Shown here one piece after another: positions 35,365 through 46,067 of a DNA stretch of 64,000 bases. This DNA is from Microbotryum silenes-acaulis (Eukaryota; Basidiomycota; Microbotryomycetes; Microbotryales; Microbotryaceae). The position numbers and the translations under genes were made by a program. The DNA lies in NCBI GenBank assembly GCA_003665825.1, contig QPFY01000008.1:620001-684000 (forward strand), in the 5' to 3' direction. Each line of letters starts with the position of its first letter. The first letter of the stretch is position 1. The notes under the pieces were generated by a model. The model was given only the letters and a program-made list of their open reading frames with translations. It was not told the DNA's origin and ran no database searches.

Positions 35365-37209
35365 ATGACTGGCGAACAGTCAACCATCGACAAGTCCGTC
35401 GACGCAGATCCTCCAACACACTCGCAAACTTCGCGTTTCCCGGCATTTGCGATTTTGAAGAACAACAACATCGACGTATGGCGCGATTACGTTCGCTTCA
35501 CCGTCGACAGGCGTCAGTGGCAGCTCTCCTTTCCCAAGCAGTACTCATCCGCCAAATGCAAGGACGACGATGAACTCGATCGAGCTCATGATGCGGTGCA
35601 CAGGGTAATGCATCAAACCTGTTCAGAAAGTGTGGCGCATCTCCTGGTCAGCTGCTACGACCTGACGCCGGAGCAGACGGTGGAATACCTTCGAAAGCAT
35701 CTGGGTCGGTCTTCCCTTCGCGGCGTTATCACGCAAATTGGAAAGTTATTCTCGGTCGGACCGCCACCAGCACAGGAAGACGATTATCTTCCTTGGGCCG
35801 GATCCATCACTCGCCTCACAACTGACCTACGGGCTCACAAGTTGACGTTCGATCAAGTGGTTGCTTGCCACCTCATTGCGATTGTGGGGGCTCGACGACC
35901 GTCGTATCTGGATCAGTTCGACTCCAAAGACGTCGATGCGATACCAACTGTCGACACAGTGATCGCAGCAGGTCGAGCTCCAGCAAACTTGAGTCAAGAT
36001 ACTGGGAACGCTGCGACGGCGTTGTTGGCCACGACTGGTGCCCAACCGAAGCCACCCGGCCCCTGCTGGAACTGCGGTGAAGACACCCACTTCAAAAACT
36101 GTTCCAAGCCGAAGAAGATAAAGTTTCCACGACGCAAGACGACCAAAGGCGAGGAACCGATGGCAAATTTGGCGCTCCCTTCGGTTGAAGACATTCTGGG
36201 GACCGATTCCGTTGGCGCGTTTTTCACGCAATTACCAAAAGGACACTCTCGAGAAATGATCCTCTACGACACGGCAGCGACTCATCACGTCATCAATAAT
36301 CCTGCCGCGTTCGCCGACCTGAAGGCGACAGCTCCGTCTTCGTTAAAGGGCATCAATGGTGACGGAAAGACCATTATGGGAGTAGGCACGGCCTGCGTCG
36401 AAGACAAGCACGGCAAGAGGTACAACTTGGTCAACAGCATCTTCGTCCCTAGCGCCCCCGCCAATCTCTTCGCCGGGCATCGAGCCGATCGTGATAGTCG
36501 CAAGATCACCATTCAAAACGGGCGATTCACGGTGGCCGGAAATGACGACATCCTACTCACGGGACAGAAGCTCAATTCGGGGTTGTACCGTCTGGACCTC
36601 AAGTTGGTTCAAGCTCGGAGTTCACCCCATGAATGTGCGTCAGCCACAGCTCTGACAGCAGTGCCTCTCCACATCTGGCACGGACGTTTCGCTCATCTAC
36701 ACTGCCGTTCCCTTCACCAGCTGTCCAAGTCTGACGCTGTGATAGGTTTGAACATGAAGTCTCGCAGTGACTTGAAATGCGAATCGTGTCTGGCCGGTAA
36801 AGCTACGCACAAGCCGTTCCCAAACTCCGAATCGCTAGCCGAAAAACCCCTCGATCTCGTCCACATCGATCTCTTGTCCTTCGACGGCGAGCTGTCACTT
36901 GCAAATCATCGCTACGCGCTAGTTATCGTCGACGATTGTACGCGGTACATGTGGGTGTTGACGATGCCGCGGAAGTCGGACTCCTTTGAAAGGTTCAAAA
37001 CGTGGAAACTACGGGTCGAGCTGTCGTCAGGGCACACTTGGAAAGTTGTCCGTTCGGACCGCGGTGGCGAGTTTCTTTCGACGGAGTTCAAGCGATGGTT
37101 GGACGACACGGGTTTGTCGCGACAACTCACGATCCCCAGCACGCCCGAGCAAAACGGTGTCGCCGAACAACCGCTCGATTTCGGAAGCAGCTCGAACGAT
37201 GCTGTATGA
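35365..37209 (+). pseudogene. copia gag-protease-integrase frame (614 codons, frameshifted at its end)
   Basis: Gag region (residues ~1-235) ends in a CCHC zinc knuckle CWNCGEDTHFKNC (36064-36102). The aspartic protease motif LYDTAATHHVINN follows near 36262, then the GAG-pre-integrase HHCC zinc domain (HGRFAHLHCRSLHQL ... CESCLAGKATHKPF, ~36676-36825). The integrase core follows (PLDLVHIDLLSF, VIVDDCTRYMWVLTM, VRSDRGGEFLS, IPSTPEQNGVAE), with the D-D-E catalytic residues apparently all present. Just after the E motif, near 37165, the frame shifts and the protein runs to an unrelated stop at 37207-37209, while integrase sequence continues in another frame to 37318. Confidence 0.95.
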
Positions 37210-37345
37210 ATCCGGTCTGCCCACGGTGTTTTGGGCCGAAGCCGTGGCTACATACGTGTATGTGAAGAATCGTTCCCCACATTCTGCTCTTGGTGGCAAG
37301 GTGCCATTTCGGGAATGAACCGGGAAACCTGCGCACGTTCATCAC

Positions 37346-39439
37346 TTGCGGGTCTTCGGATGTCGAGCTTGGCACACGGCGAATACCGAACAACGTAAGA
37401 AACTCCAGCCACGGGGCCTTCCGATGATCTTCCTCGGATACGACCTAGAATCCAAAGCCTACCGACTATGGGACCCGGTGAGGGGGCGGTTAACGTTATC
37501 GCGAAGCGTGACGTTCTTCGAGGACAAGTTCCCGGCCCGTGAAGGCGCGCCAGCACCGAGGATTGAGGCGATCGAAGTAGTCGTACCTCGACCAGTTGCG
37601 ACGAATCGACATGAAGCTGCGCAACAGCCGATCGCTGCGAACCAGGCCCCGGAGGTCGAGGTAGAAGCCCGGGAGGAAAACCCGGTTGACGACGTTGACC
37701 CCGCCGAGCAACACGCACCAATTGTGGAAGACGTACCAAAGGAGTTGCGTTTTGACGCCCCTGGACCTGCTTGGGCAGCACCGGTCGGAAAGCGGGATCG
37801 TAGGGCACCTGAGCGTTTCGAACCGGAGGTCTTCGTAGCCGTCGCCGATTCCGACGAGGAAGACGGTCCGTTTGTTTTGCCGACTAGTGATCCCACGACT
37901 TGGAAAGCAGCCATGGCACACCACAAGTCTCACGAATGGGCGCAAGGTGCAATCGATGAGTTCGAGTCATTGCGTGACGATTACTCAGTCTTTACGATTA
38001 TGAAACGAGACGAGCTTCCCGCCGGCGCCAAGGTTCTCGGGTCCAAATTCGTTTTCCGAAAAAAACGGGACAAGGATGGTCGGCCGACTTCGTACAAAGC
38101 TCGAGTTGTTGCACGAGGCTTCACGCAACGGCCGGGAATTGACTTCAAAGAGACGTTCGCACCGACAGCGAAGTTTGTCTCAATTCGTACTCTCATCGCG
38201 TTGGCGGCCGCCCGGGGTTACGATATCATCCAAGCGGACATTGACAAAGCCTATTTGCATGGCGAACTTGAAGAGGAATTGTACATGCGCGTACCGGAGG
38301 GAGTCCGACTTCCCGACGATGTCTGTCTCAAGTTGCAACGCTCGATTTACGGTCTCAAGCAGGCCGGCCGGGTATGGAACGAGACGATCCATAAGACCCT
38401 CGTCAAGCTTGGTTACAATCGTCTTCGGAGCGAAGAATGTGTCTATCGTCGGACACTTGGCAAAGACGATTATTACATCGCGGTTCACGTCGACGACTTG
38501 CTGTTTGTCGGTCCCGACTTATCCGAAATTGATCGCGTGCTCGACGAATTGGATCGATTGTACGGAGTCAAACGTCTCGGCAATGCAGAGTACATCCTTG
38601 GCGTCCAGCTCATTCGTCAAGCGGATGGGATTGCGTTGTCGCAACGACAGTATTTGCTCGATGTACTTGCAAGGTTCGGCATGGCGGATGCTAACAAAAG
38701 TGTATTACCAATGCAACCGGGTCTTCAGCTCAAACCCTGCGACACTCCGGATCCCTCGTTACAGACACAGTACAGATCGGCCATTGGATCATTGATGTAC
38801 GCCGTTGTTGCAACTCGGCCCGATCTTGCATACCCGGTGTCGTATTTGGCAAGATTCACGAACAAGGCGGGCAGTGACCATTGGGCGGCAGTTGTGAAGA
38901 TTCTACGCTACATCAAGGGAACTCTCGAACTCGGCATTGTCTACAAGACGAAACGTGATTCGTTGGTTGGATACGTGGGGTACTCGGATTCGGACTGGGG
39001 TTCCTGCATCAACACGTCCCGATCTACGATGGGGCATGTCTTCAAGCTGGCTGACGGGCCAATTTCTTGGAGTTCTCGGATCCAGAGCCGAGTGGCGACG
39101 TCATCAACGGAAGCGGAATACATCGGCCTTACTCATGCGTCTCGAGAGTGTCAGTTCTTGCGGAATTTGCTCGCGGAATTGGGGGTCACGATTTGTGGCC
39201 CGATCGAGCTGAAAGGCGACAATCAAGGCGCGATAGCTCTCACAAAGAATCCGGTGTTCCACGATCGAACTAAGCACCTACGCCTGACCGAGCATTTCGT
39301 TCGAGAACGGGTACGAGAAGGTGACATCGTCGTTAACTATCTTCCAACCGCCGAGATGCTCGCCGACATGTTTACGAAGGCGTTGCCGAGACCGGCACTA
39401 GAGAAGCATAGGGCGGCCATAGGGATGGGAATTATGTAG
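37346..39439 (+). pseudogene. copia reverse transcriptase-RNase H frame (697 codons, downstream of lesions)
   Basis: Continues the polyprotein in the frame that opens at 36986, after an in-frame TGA at 37316-37318. It starts in the integrase C-terminal region (VFGCRAWHTANTEQRKKL) and passes through an acidic linker. The reverse transcriptase reads LGSKFVFRKKRDKDGR, IDFKETFAPTAKFVSIRTLI, IIQADIDKAYLHGELEEELY, SIYGLKQAGRVWNETI and the catalytic HVDDLLFVG near 38490. RNase H follows with GYSDSDWGSC, SSTEAEYIGLTHASRECQFL and the C-terminal KHLRLTEHFVRE and MLADMFTKALPRP blocks. RT and RNase H residues look intact, so the two lesions are the only clear coding defects. Confidence 0.95.
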
Positions 39440-39445
39440 GCCTTA

Positions 39446-39458
39446 GAGCGAGGGGGGG
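39446..39458 (+). other. Polypurine tract of the copia element
   Basis: AGAGCGAGGGGGGG directly abuts the TGTTGAG start of the 3' LTR, the expected plus-strand primer. Confidence 0.85.
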
Positions 39459-39666
39459 TGTTGAGTTGACACGTGAGGAGTACACTCTGTAGGCTACATG
39501 AGCGCGAGCGCGCGCGGGCTTTCTCTTAGCTTCCTTCTGATTCGAGCGTTCTAACGTATTGAACCACCTCGAATCAGGTCAGTAGTATTCACGGTATCAT
39601 ATTGCAATAGTTAACTGAGCGTTCTAACGTATTGAACCACCTCGAATCAGACGCCGAGATTCTAGA
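39459..39666 (+). repeat. 3' LTR of the copia element (208 bp)
   Basis: Same start and end as the 5' LTR but 73 bases longer. The extra length consists of a second copy of a 34-base block (ending TATTGAACCACCTCGAATCA) plus a 39-base AT-rich spacer (GTCAGTAGTATTCACGG...). Two direct repeats flank the spacer. Confidence 0.92.
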
Positions 39667-39671
39667 CAGTC
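39667..39671. repeat. Target-site duplication, right copy
   Basis: CAGTC, identical to 35162-35166, immediately after the last shared LTR base. Confidence 0.9.
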
Positions 39672-40140
39672 TACCCATCGAAGCATCGATGGCGCCTTGT
39701 CCGCGGAGCCCGTTGCACTCCTAGTCGGAACGATGGAGTGATGATTCGAGGCTCGACGTTGGTGGACCTCACCGTCACCCACGACTCGATCGTCCCAGTC
39801 TTGGCCGTCCCTCCGGATCTTTGAGCTCGAGGTGGGTCGGCGGCAATTCCTTGACGTACTTGACCGCGGGCCGGATGTATCTGTTGTCGTCCGAGTAGAC
39901 GAAGAGGTTGCACTCGCGACGTTAATAAACGTCGTGAGTTTCCGCAGGCTGGAAGTCGTCACGGTTGAGATGCTTTTCCAGTTCTTCTGCTATCATGAGC
40001 ACGGCTATCGGCGCGGAGGGAACGGAGCGCCAGCTCGAGCTGAGGGTGGCAGAAGTTTCCATCCCCCACTCTGGTCACCTTCGGCGACGAGTCGGGCCTC
40101 GTTGAATTCGATAGAGGGGAATCTTTTATAAGCTTCTTGT

Positions 40141-41066
40141 TGTAGAGCTCTTCAGCGTCAAATATTCTCTCGGTTGCTGGCTCCGTCGTAGAGGCGTGGA
40201 CGGATGGTATCCATGACTGGTCTCATATCTTGGCGGATGCAGGAGACATGAGTTTGGAAGATGGATCGGGAGGTGCAGTGAGCTTTGTTGAGTTGATGTG
40301 CGGTTCGATAGAGGCTGACAGAGGCTTTGGAGTTTTTTGAGGAGAGGAAGTAGCATTCGTAAGGGCCAAAATGTATGCCTGGTCGAGTGCCCAGCGGAGC
40401 GAGTGTGATGTCACCGGCTGCCGAGTGTGCCTGCGCATTATCCACCCCGCGGCTTGACCCGCGCACCTTCGAAGAATATACGACTCACCATCAGCTGCTC
40501 GAGCACGACGGTGCATCGATGTGCGACGATATAATTTGAGCGGCTAGATTGTCGCATTTTACTGGAGGAGACAATCCGCGGTCTGACGAGGCCTTCGGAA
40601 CCTTTTCTTCCCGGATCCGAATCCAAAGCTGCCCTCCTCCCCCTGGCACGTCTTCAAGCAGCGGACTCTGATATGTCAATCAGCTCAACAGGTCGAAAGC
40701 AGCCTCAATCCATTCACCCTCGAGAAGTCTACGACCATCCATGCGAGTGTGACCCTCCACTCCGTGAGTCTTCTGGCTCGCCCAGCCTGCGCGCCAAGTT
40801 GGTGAAGCGGTTTAGCGCTGACGCATGATAAGTCTTGCCCGCCAGAATACCAACCGATCTCATCAAAAGAGACTCGTGTGCAACAATGGTGGGATGGGAG
40901 GAGAAACGGGGAGTGAGTGGCGGGACACCGCTTCCCACGGTATCGTTTGTCTTTTTTGCGGGGTCTCATCGAGAAGCTGTCCTCTTTGCTCTACTATCGG
41001 CTACGGCAAAATCGCGGGACGAGTGCAATGCGAGATACCGCCAGATCCACATTCTGAGTAGCACAT
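40141..41066 (-). other. Coding-like minus-strand fragments upstream of the disrupted gene
   Basis: About 0.9 kb. Short minus-strand frames look protein-like (for example SLRWALDQAYILALTNA near 40350-40410, NYIVAHRCTVVLEQLM ending at a GTGAGT donor near 40490, and RRLLEGEWIEAAFDLLS near 40690-40740). They would sit upstream of the exons of the interrupted gene, but stops and missing splice partners stopped me from building a model, in keeping with a decayed gene. Confidence 0.3.
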
Positions 41067-42377
41067 TCAAAGCCAGTACCAAGAAATCGGCAGGATGCCA
41101 GTATCCCTGTCCCCAATCTTGTCGTAGGCTCCTGTCGACAGGTCGAGCGAGTATTTGGAAGCGCAGGTCGGGCACGCGTCCGCGACAATCGCAACCACAG
41201 ATTTACCGTTCGCCGTGTTGGTGATGTGCACATATTTACCACAGTACTTGCTCTGTGCATCTGTGTCGCCGTACTAGCGTTTGCGACAAAATGTTGTTGA
41301 TCAGTAGACAGTCCGATCTCACTGCAAGAAGCGAAGGAGACGGCAAACGGACTCACCAATCTGTAATCGAGTGCAACGAGCGGCGTCGAATCCTTGTTGT
41401 AGATCCCGCATGCGCCCGCTTGTCCACCCTGGAAGAAGAAGGTGCCTTGCCCGGTGTACGTTGTAGGAGCCGGCGTAGGAATAGGTGTCACCGAGACGCT
41501 CGCCGTGGAAGTCTTCGTCGTCGTTTTGGCCTTGGCCGTGGTCGGTGCGATGGTCTTGGTCGTAGTGGACTGAGACGAGGGCGAATAGCCAATCGGCAGA
41601 AAGTACCAGGAGATGGGCAAGACTCCTGTCACTTCATCGCCGATCTGGTCAAAAGCTCCCGTACTAAGATCGAGGGAATAGTATGTCGCGCAGCCGGGGC
41701 ATGCATCGGCGACGATGGCCACGACGCTCTTGCCGTTGTCTGTGTTGGTGACAGAAACGTAGCGACCGCAGTATTTGCTGACTTTCCCCGTGTCACCGTA
41801 CAGAGATGCCTTGAGGGCTACGAGAGGAACCGAGTCCGCATTCCAATTGCCACATGCACCGGCCGAGTCCTGATAGAAGAACGTCGCCTGCCCTGTGTGC
41901 ACCGACGGCGCGACCGCAGTCGTCGTCGTCACAACCGCCGTTGTCGTATTGGGTACCGGGGTAGTGGTCGGTGATACGGCGGGCGTAGTCGAGGCTTCCA
42001 GTGCTACAGTCTTGGCGGTCTTTGTCGCCGTAGTCGTCTTCGCAGTGGTTGATCCCCCCTTCTGCGATCGTTCAAAGGGAGGGTATCAGCCCAAATTCAT
42101 TTCCGAAAACAAGTAAAAAGTAAGCGCTCACCTCAAAGTTCGGGTTCTTGGGGTTAGGCACGGCGCGTTCCTCGAGGAGGTCGTACTCGGCTGCGGTCGA
42201 GTTGCCAGAGCCATTGAAGTTTCCCGTCGGGGCCGCTTGGGCCCCCATGTACTCTGCCTTCCAATTGCCAGCAGCTTCATCGAGCTGCGGTTCCAATGTT
42301 GTGAGGGAATGGGGCATTCCGGATGCCGAAGGGGATACCAGGATCAAGAGAGGTGCGATTAAGTTGAAGACGAGCAT
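41067..42377 (-). CDS. Secreted protein with two RlpA/barwin-like double-psi beta-barrel domains
   Basis: Three exons on the minus strand (42132-42377, 41357-42061, 41273-41067), 385 residues. An N-terminal signal peptide (MLVFNLIAPLLILVSPSASG) is followed by an ~80-residue spacer and a Thr/Ala/Lys-rich region. The first domain reads TGQATFFYQDSAGACGNWN ... DNGKSVVAIVADACPGC ... YSLDLSTGAFDQIG ... LPISWYFLP. A second Thr-rich linker precedes a second copy (TGQGTFFFQGGQAGACGIYN ... ANGKSVVAIVADACPTC ... YSLDLSTGAYDKIG ... LPISWYWL). Both copies keep the Cys residues and the Asp of the VADACPxC motif. Related fungal proteins (barwin/expansin-like, cerato-platanin/EG45-like folds) act at cell walls, often during growth or host contact; binding targets are not known. 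An intron separates the two halves of copy 2 but not copy 1. Confidence 0.9.
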
Positions 42378-43649
42378 GGTTCGAAGACCTCGAGAAGGTG
42401 GTCCGTGCGCTGAGTGCCCGAGTGGGATCCAAATTTGGAACTTTGTGAATGACGGGTAGAATCGGATCTGGCAGACGGTGCCTTGCAATAGTGTAAATTT
42501 TACCTTTTTATGTCTCTCTTCGTTTCTTGCAGCTGTTGTTGACCTGTCAAAGGCACGGGTAGTCGAAAGCCGGGTCGGCAGATCGAAAAGGTGATGGACT
42601 GAAGAGACCGGCTCTCGACGAAGGAAGGTGATGGTGTTTTCTTGATCGGACGATGCACAGCACCTTAATCTGGAGCTTGAGGGCAGGAGTGAGAAGGGGG
42701 TGAGGGGAGGGAAGCCAAGAGGCGATTCGGCTGGGAAATGGCATCTTGCCGAAGGGGCGAAATGCCCAGCTCAGTTCGCAATCGGTACATTGTACACGTC
42801 AAAGGTCGAATGCGCGATATCACATAATGGACGATCTGGTGACCGAATGTGGAACACACCAACAAAAGTGTGAGAAGGTTATGAAATCCGCCATTTGACG
42901 AATTTCATTTTTCCGCAATGGCGTTAAGACCAGTCCGGCGCGCGCCATTGAGCCCCTTTTGGCTAAACGCGCTGCCAAGGAGGCTGGTGGGCGGCGCGCG
43001 ACGCCGCGATCGCACGCTTTCGAGGCGCGGCTTGTTTCGGCTTACCCCGCGCCTGACACGACGGGCTCACGCTCTGCGCTGCGCACTGCAGTTGCATCTT
43101 TTTGCTGCTGCCTGGGGCCATGACGACCCTTGGCTGCCAAGTCTACTGATTTTCTTTTCGGCTCTTCTGCGCGGTTCGAGCGCACACTTTCTTGGCCCCT
43201 GCATCAAAATTCGAATCGGAGGAATGACACAACACAGGGGTCAAAGCCTCCTCACTCCTGTTGGCCGCTAACAAGCCTAGTGCAACACTGCAACGCGCAA
43301 CAGATGTAGACGGTCTTTTAGTTGATCTGTCAATGCTCGGGACATGTCTGTACTGTAGCGCACCTCCTCGCTTTTGAAGAGTGGTTCTCGTTAGAAATGG
43401 GGGCTGGTTTAGTGTCACGAGCTTTAGCGAGCTAATGCGAAATACGTCTTCCCGACACACGCGCGCTCCTCACTCGCGTTCAGTGAGGCCCTGTGAGGCT
43501 CAGCGTGCTCACGCTCTCCCCTTCGCTCAACCGTCCGCCCCTCCTCAGAACTCCTCGTCGTAACTACCGCAGGAGCTCATTGCAAGAGACCCCACCACTC
43601 CTATCTCTCCCCGAAGAACACAACACACACCCTCAGTTTACTCACAAAG
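42378..43649. promoter_or_regulatory. Divergent promoter region, DPBB protein / alpha-tubulin
   Basis: 1,272 bases between two divergent start codons. GC-rich palindromic patches such as GGCGCGCGC occur around 42935-43030. The last 200 bases before the tubulin ATG are C-rich and G-poor, ending ACTCACAAAG. Open frames here have no recognisable content. Confidence 0.5.
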
Positions 43650-45547
43650 ATGCGAGAAGTCTTGTCCGTTCGTAAGTCAGCGGGCCATCCGTGCCGGTGG
43701 TGCGACGTGGAGTTGGGCCCACGGCCTGTTGTTTTGCGCGTCGAGGCCCTCACTCAACCCGGGTTGCTGACGCATGACTGTTGCAACGTGTCTCATTGTC
43801 ACATGCTGTTCGGTGCCTTTCTGCCAACGATGAACAGACATTGGTCAGGCCGGCGCCCAGGTGCGTAGACATAGTCGTGTGGTCGCTCCTTGACATTGGG
43901 GGTGACGACGACGCAGATGGCACAGGCTCAAAGGGCGCGCGCGCTGACCTGACCCTCCGCTCCGCTTGCCCGCTGCTGTCGCTGGCGCTCATAGATCGGT
44001 AACTCGTGCTGGGAGGTGAGTGGCTCCTAAACGAAGAGCGTGCCCCTCTCTATGGCACTGACATGGTACTTTGGTGTATCGCGTGGCGCATAGCTGTACA
44101 CGCTCGAGCACGGCCTCACCCCCGAGGGACTTCCCCTCGACGCGTCGACCGGTCCTCGTGGAGGTGCCGATGGCTTCTCGACCTTTTTCTCCGAGACTGG
44201 CTCGGTAAGCGAATGCCTGTGTCCGATCGTTGACTCGTACCACGCCTTGCCACATTCGCTGACTCGCTCCTTCGATGCACCACACCCTACCCGCTCCGCC
44301 TCGCCTCGCCTTGACGCACTTTGGCGACGATCTGGCCGCTCCACCTCCCACGCGCCGTATAACACCCGCAGGGCAAGTACGTCCCCCGCTCGGTCTTTGT
44401 TGATCTTGAGCCAGGAGTCATCGACGAGATCAAGACGGGCGAGTACCGTGGCTTGTTCCACCCCGAGACCCTCATCACCGGCAAGGAGGACGCCGCCAAC
44501 TGCTACGCTCGCGGTCACTACACCGTAGGCAAGGAGTTGATTGACACCACGTGCGAGACCATCCGCAAGCTCGCCGACAACTGCAACGGTCTACAGGGCT
44601 TCTTTGTCTTCCACTCGTTCGGTGGCGGAACGGGCTCCGGATTCGGTGCCTTGCTCTTGGAGCGCCTCTCGCAGGACTACGGCAAAAAGTCTAAGCTCGA
44701 ATTCGCTGTCTACCCCTCGCCCCGCATGAGCAACTCGGTCGTCGAGCCTTACAACGCCATCCTCACGACCCACACTACGCTCGAGCACGTCGACTGCTCG
44801 TTCCTCATCGATAACGAGGCCATCTACGACATCTGCCGCAACAAGCTCGGTGTGCAATCGCCCGGTTTGGTCAACCTCAACCGCATCATCGCCCAGGTCG
44901 TCTCGTCGATCACGGCCTCGTTGCGTTTCGCTGGTTCGCTCAACGTCGACTTGAACGAGTTCCAGACCAATTTGGTTCCCTTCCCCCGCATTCACTTCCC
45001 GATCGCGTGCTTCTCGCCCATCATCTCCGCGTCCAAGGCCTCGCACGAGGCCAACTCGGTCGCCGAGCTGACGATGAGCTGCTTCGAGCCCAACAACCAG
45101 ATGGTCAAGTGCGACCCCCGCACAGGCAAGTACATGGCCTGCGCCTTGCTCTACCGTGGTGACGTCGTCCCCAAGGACGTCAATGCCGCTGTTGCGTCGA
45201 TCAAGACCAAGCGCACGATCCAGTTCGTCGACTGGTGCCCGACCGGTTTCAAACTCGGTATCTGCAACGAGCCCGCGCAATGCGTCCCCGGCGGTGACCT
45301 TGCCAAGGTCTCGCGCTCGTTGTGCATGCTCTCCAACACGACCGCGATTGCCAGCGCCTGGTCCAACTTGGACCACAAGTTCGACTTGCTCTACTCGAAG
45401 CGTGCGTTCGTGCACTGGTACGTCGGTGAAGGCATGGAGGAAGGCGAGTTCTCCGAGGCGCGTGAGGATCTTGCCGCTCTTGAGAAGGATTACCAAGAGG
45501 TTGGCATGGACGGTGGTGATGAGGAGGAGCTCGGTGAGGAGTACTAG
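43650..45547 (+). CDS. TUB1: Alpha-tubulin
   Basis: Five exons: 43650-43671, 43838-43860, 43995-44015, 44094-44204 and 44372-45547, giving 450 residues. It begins MREVLSVHIGQAGAQIGNSC and contains the GTP-binding [17 protein letters not shown], the catalytic-loop region [20 protein letters not shown] (the alpha-type GTPase-activating Glu is in the [18 protein letters not shown] region), and ends in an acidic tail closing with GEEY, so the C-terminal tyrosine is present. It forms the microtubule heterodimer with beta-tubulin in spindle and cytoplasm. Three consecutive 5' microexons (22, 23 and 21 nt) precede a normal exon; the reading frame is preserved only if all three are included. Opposite-strand long frame is a shadow. 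Confidence 0.98.
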
Positions 45548-46067
45548 GGGATGGATTAACTTCCTTGTTTTCTCCTTTGTCCAAGCATGACCGCATCTTG
45601 TGCTCTTGTTGCTTCCCCTTCTCTCCTTTCCTTGCCCCTTTCTTTCGTAGCTCGAGCTTGAAATGCTTCTGGTAGCTTGTTTCCACCTTTACGTCCGTGC
45701 CGCGCATGCCGACGATTTGCTCGACGACGAATCGATGATTCGCTTTGAGGTCGCGAGGGGATCAGTACCGGTAGCACCGTGCGAAATGTGATCGGTGTAG
45801 CACCAACTTCATGAGCTCGGCTGGAAAGTTGGAAGTCAATCACCCAGTCCTATCTAGCCAACTATTGGGGAGGGGCCCTCGGAGGTCTGTTGATGATTCA
45901 CCGAACGAAGACTAGCGCTCTTTTGTAGTCGTTTGGACGCGACGGCTTCGGGCAAGACGGCGCGCGCCGGACTCCGCAGGTTGGCTTTGGTTCAACATCG
46001 GCGTTGCCCTCTGTTTCACCATCAACGCTGCCGCCGCACTTAACTGTGCTCCAAGGTTACCTCTAAG
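45548..46067. other. Alpha-tubulin 3' UTR / chitin synthase promoter
   Basis: 520 bases between two plus-strand genes. A T/C-rich stretch after the tubulin stop is the probable 3' UTR. No additional gene seen. Confidence 0.55.

Larger units (their letters stand above)
35167..39666 (+). mobile_element. Ty1/copia LTR retrotransposon, full length, coding-defective
   Basis: 4.5-kb element with two LTRs, primer-binding site, polypurine tract, gag-pol frame and a 5-bp CAGTC target duplication. The gene order protease, integrase, reverse transcriptase, RNase H is the copia order. One frameshift (near 37165) and one in-frame TGA (37316-37318) interrupt the polyprotein, so this copy is not autonomous. 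It lies in the sense opposite to the gene it appears to have interrupted. Confidence 0.97.
35153..40140 (-). pseudogene. Unidentified host gene interrupted by the copia element
   Basis: Minus-strand exons can be read on both sides of the retrotransposon: one ending at 40079, then 39860-39989, 39773-39818, and 39667-39720 continuing into 35153-35161 when one copy of the target duplication is counted. Introns between them (39990-40078, 39819-39859, 39721-39772) have GT-AG ends and compatible phases, and a GTGAGC donor follows the last exon at 35152. The product includes RFPSIEFNEARLVAE, LEKHLNRDDFQPAETHDV, CNLFVYSDDNRYIRPAVK and ECNGLRGQGAIDASMGRLDL. I do not recognise the family. An in-frame TAA at 39922-39924 breaks exon 39860-39989, so the gene looks dead apart from the insertion. 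Earlier exons probably lie within 40140-40980 but could not be joined reliably. Confidence 0.45.

Noticed and set aside
42918..43271. 117-codon plus-strand open frame upstream of alpha-tubulin
   Set aside because: Arg/Leu/Pro-rich product of GC-rich promoter sequence, with no domain or conserved pattern.
44591..45496. 301-codon minus-strand open frame opposite alpha-tubulin
   Set aside because: Shadow of the codon bias of the tubulin gene; no recognisable protein content.
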